DNA from: Paenalcaligenes niemegkensis
Lineage (GTDB): Bacteria; Pseudomonadota; Gammaproteobacteria; Burkholderiales; Burkholderiaceae_B
Assembly (NCBI RefSeq): GCF_022230885.1
Contig: NZ_JAKGCT010000004.1
Span: 1,860,001-1,924,000, forward strand
Reading direction: 5' to 3'
Length of the DNA: 64,000 nucleotides
Position 1 is the first letter of the stretch, and every line of letters starts with the position of its first letter. The position numbers and the translations under genes were made by a program. The notes beneath the pieces are model-generated. The model made no database searches and had not been told where the DNA came from. It saw only the letters and a list, made by a program, of their open reading frames with translations. This document shows positions 42,500-50,973 of the stretch, one piece after another.

Positions 42500-44038
42500 A
42501 TGGTACCGTTAGTCGAAATACGTAAGCTTTCTCGCCGCTTTGGTGCGACCCGGGCTCTGACTGGCGCATCGCTGTCTGTTTGCGCTGGAGAAGTGCATTG
42601 CCTGCTGGGGGAAAACGGCGCAGGCAAATCCACTTTAGGAAAAATACTTGCCGGCCTGATTGAGGCTGATGAGGGCAAAATTCTATTGAATGGCAAGCCC
42701 ATCACAAATAGCGGTCTCGATGCAGTCCGAGACCTGGGGGTCACGCTTGCCTACCAAGAGCTCTCTCTGGTTGATGACCTGAGCGTAGCCGAAAACCTCA
42801 GCCTGGGACGAGAACAAAGCAGGCACCCCTGGTCCAGCCTGCGCCGTTCCGAAGAGCGAGAACACTGCATAGAACAATTACAGCTCTTTGGATTAAACGT
42901 ATCACCGGATACCTGTATAGGCACCTTGGCTGCCGGGCAGCGCCAGCTTATTGAAGTGGCCAAGGCCCTATCGTCTAACCCTCGCCTGGTCGTACTTGAT
43001 GAGCCAACCGCTACCCTGAATGCCGTCGAGAAAGAGCGTTTGTTCTGCGTACTGAAACAGCTTAAAGCAAAGGGCATGGCATTTGTATTGGTGACCCATC
43101 ATGTAGACGATGTACTTGAGATCGGAGATCACGTCACCCTTCTCAAAAATGGCGAGGTTGTGGATTCATTCGCGATGAGTAAAGAAATAGCACAAGCCGA
43201 TCTGCTCGAGAAGCTCTGCGGCAAACGAAGCATGGCACGCACTGATGCCGCCACTAAAGAGACGAACAGCAACGAGCCTCTCATCAGTCTGAAAGGCCTG
43301 CTTGATAAACGGGGCGACCATGCTCCGATTGAAATACCCAAAGGCAAAATTATTGCTCTTTATGGAGTGGTAGGCTGCGGCAACCAAAGAGTCGCCCGCT
43401 CATTCGTAGGACTGGACAACGCCCCCGAACTTTCGATCTGGCTACACGGTAAACCCTACAAGCCCCGGGCGCCCTATAAAGCGCTGCAACATGGAGTCTC
43501 CTACCTGGCACCTAAACGAGCACAAGGCATACTCCCCGACCGGTCGGTAAAAGAGAACATCAACCTGTCTCACTTAAGCGCACTCTCTCACTGGGGGTGG
43601 ATTCACGCCGAAGAAGAGGATCAAATCACCTTACGCAAAATTGACGAGCTAAACGTAAAGTGCGCTTCCTCCGAAATGGAAATCACCTCGCTCAGCGGTG
43701 GCAATCAGCAAAAAGTATTGATTGGGCGAACCCTGTCACAGGCTCGCGATTTAATAGTGCTGGAAGAGCCATCAGCAGGCATCGACATCGGTGCAAAACT
43801 GGCCATCCACGACATATTGCGCCGGACCGTGCATGAAAGTGGACTAAGCATATTGCTGGTCAGCAGCGATATCAGCGAAATCCTGGCTCTGGCTGACGTG
43901 GTCTATACCATGTTTCACGGACACATCGTCAATTGTTATGAGCATCCAACCACCGACGATCAAGCCGACATTATCTTCGACATTCTGGGCGACGGTCCAG
44001 GCCAGCGGCTGGAAATAGAGCAAGGAGCACTGACATGA
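42500..44038 (+). CDS. ABC importer ATPase, CUT2 sugar class (two nucleotide-binding domains)
   Basis: 512 aa, duplicated ABC domains as in RbsA. First domain: Walker A GENGAGKST near residue 40, Walker B LVVLDEPTATL near 165. Second domain: degenerate Walker A (GVVGCGNQR near 292), signature SLSGGNQQKV near 398 and Walker B IVLEEPSAGIDIG. AGGAGG ribosome site 7 bases before ATG. Stop overlaps the permease start (ATGA). Confidence 0.92.
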   Translation: MVPLVEIRKLSRRFGATRALTGASLSVCAGEVHCLLGENGAGKSTLGKILAGLIEADEGKILLNGKPITNSGLDAVRDLGVTLAYQELSLVDDLSVAENLSLGREQSRHPWSSLRRSEEREHCIEQLQLFGLNVSPDTCIGTLAAGQRQLIEVAKALSSNPRLVVLDEPTATLNAVEKERLFCVLKQLKAKGMAFVLVTHHVDDVLEIGDHVTLLKNGEVVDSFAMSKEIAQADLLEKLCGKRSMARTDAATKETNSNEPLISLKGLLDKRGDHAPIEIPKGKIIALYGVVGCGNQRVARSFVGLDNAPELSIWLHGKPYKPRAPYKALQHGVSYLAPKRAQGILPDRSVKENINLSHLSALSHWGWIHAEEEDQITLRKIDELNVKCASSEMEITSLSGGNQQKVLIGRTLSQARDLIVLEEPSAGIDIGAKLAIHDILRRTVHESGLSILLVSSDISEILALADVVYTMFHGHIVNCYEHPTTDDQADIIFDILGDGPGQRLEIEQGALT

Positions 44039-45035
44039 CTGCCATGATGAGCAAAGTACCTCAGCAGAAACATAAGCAGTCTGCCGGTACAAAAAAATTG
44101 ATATTGCCAATGTGGGCAGACAGCTTATATTGCCTGCCTTTATCGTCCTTCTAGGCGTCGGCGCAGCCATTGTCGAACCACGATTCGCCTCAGCCGCCAA
44201 CCTCGCCAATCTCGCCATTCAGCTCATGCCTTTACTTATCATTGCTGTGGGCCAATCCTTTGCCATCATCAGTGGCGGTCTGGATTTATCCATGGGGGCC
44301 GTTCTGTCACTGGCCGGTGTGGTTGGCGCATTAGTGATGCAAGATGCAGGGGTAGCAGCTGGAGTTGGCGCCATGCTGGCTACGGGTGTCGCGGTAGGTT
44401 TACTCAACGGCGTCATCATTGCCTATTTGCGAACGAGTCCCCTGGTGGTGACCTTAGGGATGCTCTCAGTTGCTCAAGCCATTGCACTGATGCTGGTAAA
44501 GGGCACCCCTATTTACAATATCGCCCCCGCTTTTATCGACTTTGTTGGCTATACGCGGTTCCTGTACCTTCCAGTCGTAGTATGGATAGGTATCTTGACC
44601 ACTGCCCTTGGCGCCATTATTTTGCGTAAGACTATTTTTGGCCGCTATGTCTATGCGATTGGCTCCAACTCGGCCGCTGCGCACAAGTCGGGCATTAATG
44701 TGCGCTGGTTCACTTTGCTCGTCTATGCATTCAGCGGCTTATGTGCGGGTATTGCCGCCATGGTCGTGACGGCATGGACCAGCTCGGCTCAACCTATTGC
44801 TGCACCTGAAATCACCCTGCAGGCGCTGGCCGCCGTGGTGCTGGGCGGGGTTGCCCTGACGGGCGGCCGAGGTGGCATGTTCGAGGTCATCTGTGGTGTC
44901 ACCGTATTGGGCATGCTTTCCAATGTGATGAATATGATTGGTGTGTCGTCTTACTTCCAGATGCTTGCCATCGGTATCGTGATCATTGTGGCCGTCATTC
45001 TGGACCGCTTCCGCCGACAGGAAATGGCTAAGTAA
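44035..45035 (+). CDS. ABC importer permease, CUT2 sugar class, frameshifted
   Basis: 333 aa after repair. RbsC-like membrane protein with 8 to 10 helices; the EAA-like segment AIGSNSAAAHKSGINVRW is near residue 215. From the ATG at 44035 the frame fails in the A7 run at 44091-44097; one more A gives TKKIDIANVGRQLILPAFIVLLG and full reading to 45035. Translation is coupled to the ATPase by an ATGA overlap. Followed by a GC-rich hairpin. Confidence 0.88.
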
Positions 45036-45048
45036 GGTCGGCCCTCCC

Positions 45049-45073
45049 GCCCTGCTCCCCCGGGGTGCAGGGC
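45049..45073 (+). terminator. GC-rich hairpin after the ABC permease gene
   Basis: GCCCTGC (45049-45055) pairs with GCAGGGC (45067-45073), and part of the 11-base interval can extend the stem. No clear T run follows directly, so it may attenuate transcription between the transporter and the FAH gene. Confidence 0.45.
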
Positions 45074-45159
45074 GCAAGACTCTTTCTTTTCCTCGTGTAA
45101 TCCTGAGGTGACATAGCAACAGGATTCAAACCAGCTATTACTACAACATTGGATTAGCC

Positions 45160-46038
45160 ATGAAATTACTCGCTTTTCGTACTGAATCTGGTCAAACCCG
45201 CATTGGACAGCTTAAAGCCGACGGAGAAGTACTGCCGCTGTCGTATCCCGACGGCCGGGAGGTCTCTGACTTGGTCGACCTAATCAAAAGCGCTGTAGCG
45301 CTAAACTCGTTAAAGACCGATGAAGCGGCTCTGGATATAGCTTCGGTGCAACTGCTTGCTCCCATTCCAAGACCTGCCCGTAACCTTTTTTGCGTAGGTA
45401 AAAACTATAGCAACCATGCACAGGAGTTCACAAAAAGTGGCTTTGATGCGGGTCAGACTGCCGCCGATGCCATTCCTTCCGCCCCCATTATCTTTTCCAA
45501 GACCCCACAAACGGTTATCGCACACGGAGAACCCATCTGGGATGCCGCAGGCGTCAGCGACGCTGTCGACTATGAGGCGGAGCTCGCTATTATTATTGGC
45601 AAGGGTGGCCGCGGCATCGCTAAAGAAAATGCCCTGGATCACGTGTGGGGCTACACCATCGTGAATGATGTGACGGCACGCGACTGGCAAAAGCGCCACA
45701 AGCAATGGCATATGGCTAAGTCTTTCGACACCTTCGCCCCTTTAGGCCCCGTCGCTGTGACCGCCGATGAACTCAATGGAGGAAATCTCGATCTAAAGTG
45801 CTGGGTCAATGGCGAGCTACGCCAAGATGCTAATACCCGAGACCTTATTTTTGACATTCCTACTTTGATCGAAACGCTCTCTGCCGGCATCAGCCTGATA
45901 CCCGGCGACATTATTGCCACAGGCACGCCGGAAGGAGTAGGTATAGGCTTTAATCCGCCTCGTTTTCTCAAACGAGGCGATGTGGTCACCATTGAAGTGA
46001 CCGGCATTGGCCGCCTGGAGAATAAGGTCGGCGCCTAA
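45160..46038 (+). CDS. Fumarylacetoacetate hydrolase family protein
   Basis: 292 aa. Metal-dependent hydrolase/isomerase/decarboxylase fold acting on ring-cleavage products. Landmarks: LFCVGKNYSNHAQEF near residue 72, metal ligands in VDYEAELAIIIG (near 145) and VNDVTARDW (near 170), catalytic-Lys segment AKSFDTFAPLGP, and TGTPEGVGIG near 252. Last gene of the catabolic cluster, 124 bases after the permease; may work downstream of the LigB and hydrolase steps. Confidence 0.9.
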   Translation: MKLLAFRTESGQTRIGQLKADGEVLPLSYPDGREVSDLVDLIKSAVALNSLKTDEAALDIASVQLLAPIPRPARNLFCVGKNYSNHAQEFTKSGFDAGQTAADAIPSAPIIFSKTPQTVIAHGEPIWDAAGVSDAVDYEAELAIIIGKGGRGIAKENALDHVWGYTIVNDVTARDWQKRHKQWHMAKSFDTFAPLGPVAVTADELNGGNLDLKCWVNGELRQDANTRDLIFDIPTLIETLSAGISLIPGDIIATGTPEGVGIGFNPPRFLKRGDVVTIEVTGIGRLENKVGA

Positions 46039-46049
46039 ATAGGCTGTAG

Positions 46050-46078
46050 CGTGCTGCTGATTATCTATAAGCAGCACG
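46050..46078. terminator. Hairpin between FAH gene and convergent rsuA
   Basis: 9-bp stem CGTGCTGCT/AGCAGCACG with an 11-base loop, between two convergent genes; no long T tract. Confidence 0.55.
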
Positions 46079-46085
46079 TAGCCGG

Positions 46086-46793
46086 CTAATTTTCGCCCAC
46101 CTGAGCCAGGTCAGACACCTCGGCAGGAGTCAGGTAACGTGATTCTCCTGGCTGCAGATCAGCATCCAGGGCAAGCGACCCGATACGCTCACGGTGCAGG
46201 GCAAGCACATGGTTGCCCAAGGATGCAAACATGCGCCTGACTTGGTGGTATTTACCTTCCTGTATGGTCAGGCGTGCGGTGAGTTCGTCGACCCGTTCAA
46301 GCACAGCGGGCAGCGTAGGCTTGTCTTCGCCCTCCAGCTGTATTCCGGCCGTGAACAAATCTTCGGCGTTGTCAGGCAGGGGTTCTGCCAGTGTGGCAAG
46401 GTAAACCTTGTCGCAACGGTGACGAGGCGAAATGATGCGGTGAGTCCACTGCCCATCATCGGTAATCAGAATCAGTCCTGTGGTGTCTACATCTAGCCTG
46501 CCCACAGTATGTAGACGGTCTCGTTTATCTACGTCCAGCAGATCCATCACCGGAAGATGCTGGCTGTTGCGCAAGCTGCATTCGTAGCCGGCCGGCTTGT
46601 TCAGCATGATGTAGCGCAAGCCGATCAGGTTGAGCTTATCGTCTTCCCAGCGCACATCATCCCCATCGCGCACCACATGCGTGCCGCGCTTGATCACTTC
46701 GCCATTGACGGTCACTTCTCCACTGCCCAGCACCAAGCGGGCCTGCGAACGTGTCAGATCGGTGCTTTCACAAAGGTACTTATCCAAACGCAT
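46086..46793 (-). CDS. rsuA: 16S rRNA pseudouridine(516) synthase
   Basis: 235 aa. S4 RNA-binding domain at the N-terminus (MRLDKYLCESTDLTRSQAR) and a pseudouridine-synthase domain with catalytic Asp in GRLDVDTTGLILITDDG (about residue 103). Also HQVRRMFASLG near 190. I use ATG 46793; the open frame continues 60 bases upstream but conserved sequence starts here. Confidence 0.92.
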   Translation of the reverse strand: MRLDKYLCESTDLTRSQARLVLGSGEVTVNGEVIKRGTHVVRDGDDVRWEDDKLNLIGLRYIMLNKPAGYECSLRNSQHLPVMDLLDVDKRDRLHTVGRLDVDTTGLILITDDGQWTHRIISPRHRCDKVYLATLAEPLPDNAEDLFTAGIQLEGEDKPTLPAVLERVDELTARLTIQEGKYHQVRRMFASLGNHVLALHRERIGSLALDADLQPGESRYLTPAEVSDLAQVGEN

Positions 46794-46853
46794 ACGGTTT
46801 CCAGGTAAATCAGGGCATAGCAAAAAGCGCATCAGCCAATAGTAATTTGACAA

Positions 46854-47693
46854 TCAGGTCGTAGGCGCAGGCGCAAAAAACCGTTCATGCATTTCTTCCA
46901 GTCCTAGCAACCCCAAGAGACTACTCAACCTCTCTGTCGCTTTGCGACGCGGCAAGTTCTTATAGGTCGCAACGATAAGTTCGTTTTTCATCGAGTGCTC
47001 CCAACCGACCAGTTCGGTCACAGTGACCTGGTAACCATGCGCCTCTAATTGCAAACACCGCAAAACATTCGTGGCATGACTGCCAAATTCTCGCGTGTGT
47101 ATAGGATGCCGCCATAGCTCAGCCAAAGCACCAGCGCTTAACGAGGCTGCTTTCTGGCTGCGCAGTATGCGTGCCACCTCGGCCTGACAGCAAGGCACAA
47201 CCACAATATATTTGGCCTGTTTATGCAGGGCAAACCGTATTGCGTCATCGGTAGCCGTATTACAGGCATGCAATGCAGTCACCATATCTACGGTGGCGGG
47301 TAGCTGGTCCGACGTGATGGAGTCAGCCACCGACAGATTCAAAAAAGTCATGCCAGGAAAGCCCAGGCGTTGTGCTAGCTGGGTGGCGCTCTCGACCAGT
47401 TCCTCTCGTGTTTCTATACCGTACAAATGGGACTGGTCTTGTAGCTGCTTAAAGAACAGGTCATACAGTATGAACCCCAGGTAAGACTTGCCCGAGCCGT
47501 GATCCACCAACGTCATCGCATCACGATCTTGTTTCAGGTCTTTCAGCAAGGGCTCTATAAACTGAAACAGATGGTAGACCTGCTTGAGCTTACGGCGGCT
47601 ATCCTGATTCATTTTGCCATCACGCGTCAAGATATGAAGCGCCTTTAATAGCTCTATGGATTGTTCAGGACGAATTTCGTGGGTGGTAGACAT
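46854..47693 (-). CDS. Class I SAM-dependent methyltransferase-like protein
   Basis: 279 aa. SAM-binding loop LVDHGSGKSYLGFILYD near residue 62, acidic end of strand 2 in YGIETREELV, and TALHACNTATDDAI. The PCCQAEVAR segment is typical of the Methyltransf_32 group. Substrate unknown. ATG 47693 directly follows a hairpin and T6 run, with no ribosome site; an in-frame ATG at 47711 lies inside the hairpin. Confidence 0.75.
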   Translation of the reverse strand: MSTTHEIRPEQSIELLKALHILTRDGKMNQDSRRKLKQVYHLFQFIEPLLKDLKQDRDAMTLVDHGSGKSYLGFILYDLFFKQLQDQSHLYGIETREELVESATQLAQRLGFPGMTFLNLSVADSITSDQLPATVDMVTALHACNTATDDAIRFALHKQAKYIVVVPCCQAEVARILRSQKAASLSAGALAELWRHPIHTREFGSHATNVLRCLQLEAHGYQVTVTELVGWEHSMKNELIVATYKNLPRRKATERLSSLLGLLGLEEMHERFFAPAPTT

Positions 47694-47734
47694 AAAAAAC
47701 CAGCAGACCATTTAAGAATATAGTCTGCTAGTTT
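47694..47734 (-). terminator. Terminator-like hairpin abutting the methyltransferase start
   Basis: On the minus strand AAACTAGCAGAC pairs with GTCTGCTGGTTT (one mismatch) and runs into T6 that touches the ATG at 47693. It fits a terminator for the 65-aa gene upstream or an attenuator for the methyltransferase. Confidence 0.65.
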
Positions 47735-47800
47735 AATCAATATTCGTGGCATGTCGTCCGCTCAACGGCGAATAACTGAACGAATGCTGCTGAACTTCGC

Positions 47801-47998
47801 CTAGTTCAGTGCTTCTTTGGCCGCTTCTTCCGGAGTTAGGCCATCGTAGAATAGATCAGTAAACCATTCTGCATTTTCGTCTATATAGTCCTGTGCCTCG
47901 CGCAGAGTGGCGCCAGCAGCCACCAGCAAGCCCTCAACCTGTATGCACCATTCAATCAGCGCCACTTCGTCCGGATCGGGCAGGTCCTTCTTAGCCAT
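47801..47998 (-). CDS. Small acidic protein of unknown function, 65 aa
   Basis: Not recognised by family name. Strongly acidic (DPDEVALIEW near the start, DENAEWFTDLFYDGLTPEEAAKEAL at the end split by helix breakers), probably helical and soluble, one Cys. AAGGAAAT lies before the ATG. Divergent from the ABC-F gene, with its own terminator hairpin. Looks like a conserved small protein rather than noise because of a clean ribosome site and codon use like its neighbours. Confidence 0.7.
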   Translation of the reverse strand: MAKKDLPDPDEVALIEWCIQVEGLLVAAGATLREAQDYIDENAEWFTDLFYDGLTPEEAAKEALN

Positions 47999-48186
47999 AG
48001 TATTTCCTTAATATTGTGTAGGGGTAACAGGAATCGCCGCCGAATGGACTCGCGCTGCCACAGACCTGCGACCATGATACAAAACTTGCCGGGTGTTTGT
48101 CCGGCGCCAGTGCTACAATTTTGGCCCTTTCCCATTGATTTACGCTTGGGCTGGCCAAACCAGCTATTACAGGCCTAAACCCCCAC

Positions 48187-49851
48187 ATGATAATTCTGAA
48201 AAACGTGACCCTGCGTCGCGGTAGCAAGGTGTTGCTAGACAGCACCTCGGTCACTCTTAACCCCGGCGAAAGAGTCGGACTCGTAGGACGTAATGGCGCG
48301 GGCAAGTCGTCGCTGTTTGCTGTACTTAACGGCAGCCTGCGCGAAGACGGTGGTGATTTTTCCATTCCTGCGACCTGGCGCATGGCCCAAGTCGCCCAGG
48401 ACATGCCTGAAACCGGGCAAAGTGCCACCGACTTCGTGATCGAAGGCGACACCGTACTGCAAGCGGCCCAGGCAGAAGTAACGGCCTCAGAGGCTGGCGA
48501 AGACGGCATGCGCATCGCCTATGCCTACATGGCCTTGCAGGACGCGGGGGCACACGATGCCCCCGCACGGGCACAAGCCCTGATACTGGGGCTGGGCTTT
48601 ACCGTTGCTGAACTGGACAGGCCGGTCAATAGTTTTTCTGGCGGGTGGCGCATGCGTCTGCAATTGGCGCGTGCGCTAATGTCGCCATCAGACCTGCTGT
48701 TATTGGACGAACCCACCAACCACTTGGATCTGGATGCCTTGGTCTGGCTGGAGGCTTGGTTAAAAAACTATACCGGCACCATGGTGGTCATTAGCCATGA
48801 CAGAGAGTTCCTGGACTCCATCACCAGCGTAACTTTGCATATAGACCACGGCAAACTGGTGCGCTATAGCGGCAATTACAGCAAATTCGAAGATATGCGG
48901 GCCGAACAGATGCTGCTGCAGCAAGGCGCACAGGCCAAGCAACAAGAAAAAGCGGCCCATCTGCAAAAGTTTATTAATCGCTTCAAAGCCACGGCCAGTA
49001 AAGCCAAGCAGGCCCAAAGCCGCATCAAGGCCCTGGAACGCATGGAAAAAATTGCACCGGTACTGGCAGATGCCGACTTTCAATTCAGCTTCAAGGAACC
49101 AGCCAGCCTGCCCAATCCCATGTTGACCATATCCGACGCCAGCATAGGCTACCCGGCTCCCGCCGACGCCCCCTCGGGAACCAGTCCTACGACTATCGTG
49201 CGCCAAATCAGCCGCTCGGTCTTGGCAGGCCAACGCATCGGCATCCTGGGCGCCAATGGCCAGGGCAAATCCACACTCGTTAAAACCGTAGCCGACGCGC
49301 TGCAACCCGTTGCCGGCGAGTTTCTTCGTGGTAAAGGCCTGAACATCGGTTATTTTTCACAACAAGAACTGGATGTGCTGCATCCAAGCGAAACGCCCCT
49401 GGAACATATGATGCGCCTAGCGCGGGAAATTCCCGCCAATATACGGCCCAGCGCCATGGACTGTCGTGAGCAGGGTCTGCGCAATTTCCTGGGCACCTTT
49501 AACTTTAGCGGTGATATGGTCAAACAGGCCGTAGGCAGCATGAGTGGCGGTGAAAAAGCACGCTTGGTACTGTGCATGATCGTATGGCAGCGTCCTAACT
49601 TATTGCTGCTGGATGAACCTACCAACCACTTGGATCTGGTCACACGAGAAGCGCTGAGTGTGGCCCTGAATGAGTTCCAGGGTTCGGTCATGCTGGTCAG
49701 TCACGACCGCGCCTTGCTACGCTCGGTTTGCGACGAGTTCTGGCTAGTGTCGCGTGGCGGAGTAACGGGCTTCGAAGGCGACCTGGACGATTATCAGGTG
49801 TATCTGCTAAATGAAGCGCGGCAGCGGCGGGCGGCGGCTATAGCCGCTTAA
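48187..49851 (+). CDS. ABC-F family ATPase (YheS-like)
   Basis: 554 aa, two ABC domains, no membrane segments; ABC-F proteins act on ribosomes. Walker A GRNGAGKSS (about residue 36) and GANGQGKST (about 356), signatures FSGGWRMRLQ and MSGGEKARL, and LLLLDEPTNHLDL twice. The inter-domain linker with LQKFINRFKA and KAQSRIKALERMEKI is typical of YheS. It lacks the C-terminal extension of about 80 residues seen in E. coli YheS. Confidence 0.92.
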   Translation: MIILKNVTLRRGSKVLLDSTSVTLNPGERVGLVGRNGAGKSSLFAVLNGSLREDGGDFSIPATWRMAQVAQDMPETGQSATDFVIEGDTVLQAAQAEVTASEAGEDGMRIAYAYMALQDAGAHDAPARAQALILGLGFTVAELDRPVNSFSGGWRMRLQLARALMSPSDLLLLDEPTNHLDLDALVWLEAWLKNYTGTMVVISHDREFLDSITSVTLHIDHGKLVRYSGNYSKFEDMRAEQMLLQQGAQAKQQEKAAHLQKFINRFKATASKAKQAQSRIKALERMEKIAPVLADADFQFSFKEPASLPNPMLTISDASIGYPAPADAPSGTSPTTIVRQISRSVLAGQRIGILGANGQGKSTLVKTVADALQPVAGEFLRGKGLNIGYFSQQELDVLHPSETPLEHMMRLAREIPANIRPSAMDCREQGLRNFLGTFNFSGDMVKQAVGSMSGGEKARLVLCMIVWQRPNLLLLDEPTNHLDLVTREALSVALNEFQGSVMLVSHDRALLRSVCDEFWLVSRGGVTGFEGDLDDYQVYLLNEARQRRAAAIAA

Positions 49852-49962
49852 AATTACGGTGTGTGACTTTATGCTGAATAAAGCCAGACCCGCGAACATA
49901 CCGCTTGCTAATGGTCTGCGTGTGCAGGTCTAATGTCTCTTTCAGCCCCACGGAGATCGACC

Positions 49963-50565
49963 ATGCGAAAAATGTCCGTATTACACAGTAAAACCCTGAG
50001 CATACTGGCGATGACCATCGCCGGGCTCGCCTTTACGGGCTGCACCACCACTCTGCCCAAGGACGACGCTAGCGCCGCACAGCAGAAAGCCGAAATCAAC
50101 ACTGGCACCAGCGCCGCCCTGGACAGGCTTTATCAGGCGGCACCCGAGTCCAGAGAGCTGGTAGCCAATGCCAAGGGCGTGCTGGTGTTTCCCAAGGTGT
50201 TAAGCGCCAGCTTTGTGGTAGGTGGTGAACATGGCAATGGGGTACTTAGAACAAATGGCAACAACGATGGCTACTACAGCCTATCCGGCGGATCTATAGG
50301 CTTTCAGGCAGGGGTTCAGTCCAAAGCTGTCGTCATGCTGTTTATGACTCAGGAAGCCCTGGATAATTTCCGTGCTAGCAACGGCTGGACAGCGGGCGTG
50401 GATGCTACTGTCGCCGTAGCTAACATAGGGGCAAATGGCAGCATAGGCACCAACACAGCCGGCGAAGAGGTTATCGGATTTGTGATGACGAATGCCGGCT
50501 TGGTAGCAGGCGTTTCACTGGAAGGCAGCAAGATTCAAAAAATTAGCGAAGCTCCCAGCAAGTAA
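49963..50565 (+). CDS. SYLF-domain (YSC84-like) lipoprotein
   Basis: 200 aa. Signal peptide with lipobox LAFTGC (Cys near residue 27), so an outer-membrane or periplasmic lipoprotein; then a SYLF/YSC84 lipid-binding domain (AKGVLVFPKVLSASFVVGGE, GFQAGVQSKAVVMLFMTQ, VIGFVMTNAGLVAGVSLEG). ATG 49963 follows GGAG by 7 bases; an upstream in-frame ATG at 49933 has none. Function of bacterial members is unclear. Confidence 0.9.
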   Translation: MRKMSVLHSKTLSILAMTIAGLAFTGCTTTLPKDDASAAQQKAEINTGTSAALDRLYQAAPESRELVANAKGVLVFPKVLSASFVVGGEHGNGVLRTNGNNDGYYSLSGGSIGFQAGVQSKAVVMLFMTQEALDNFRASNGWTAGVDATVAVANIGANGSIGTNTAGEEVIGFVMTNAGLVAGVSLEGSKIQKISEAPSK

Positions 50566-50622
50566 AAAAACGCGCGCCAACTTTGTGGTAACCCACCCAG
50601 GGCGGGCGCGCGAATTGATGCT

Positions 50623-50829
50623 TCAGGCAACATAAAAAACCAGCGTAAAGTAATGGCAGGCGCTGCCACCCAACACAAACAAATGCCAGACGCCATGACC
50701 ATAAGACCACTTATGGTCGATAGCATAAAAAATTATGCCTACGGTGTACACCACACCGCCAACAGCCAGCCATGCAAAGCCTGCCCAAGACAAGGCTTCA
50801 ATTAAGGGGGCCGACGCGATAACAGCTCC
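50623..50829 (-). pseudogene. Hemolysin III / PAQR-family C-terminal remnant
   Basis: 68 codons in one frame read as the end of a HlyIII membrane protein: two helices, [17 protein letters not shown] and the conserved [17 protein letters not shown] with the metal-site His residues, then a stop. An in-frame TAA at 50830-50832 closes the frame upstream, and I find none of the remaining five helices. Flanked by the SYLF gene and the TPP-enzyme gene. Probably a decayed gene. Confidence 0.65.
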
Positions 50830-50973
50830 TTAGGTCACCGTCAGGCCTTTATCAGGCCTGTCATGCCAATAACCATTGCAAGGATCAGCGGGCATCAAGC
50901 CATCGTGATGGTCCATAGCAATATATTAGCAGCTGTCCTTAGGGAGGTTTTACGATGCCGTGCCGGACCTTTA

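Noticed and set aside
50535..50726. 63-codon open frame on the minus strand
   Set aside because: It is out of frame with the hemolysin-III homology covering the same bases and overlaps the end of the SYLF gene.
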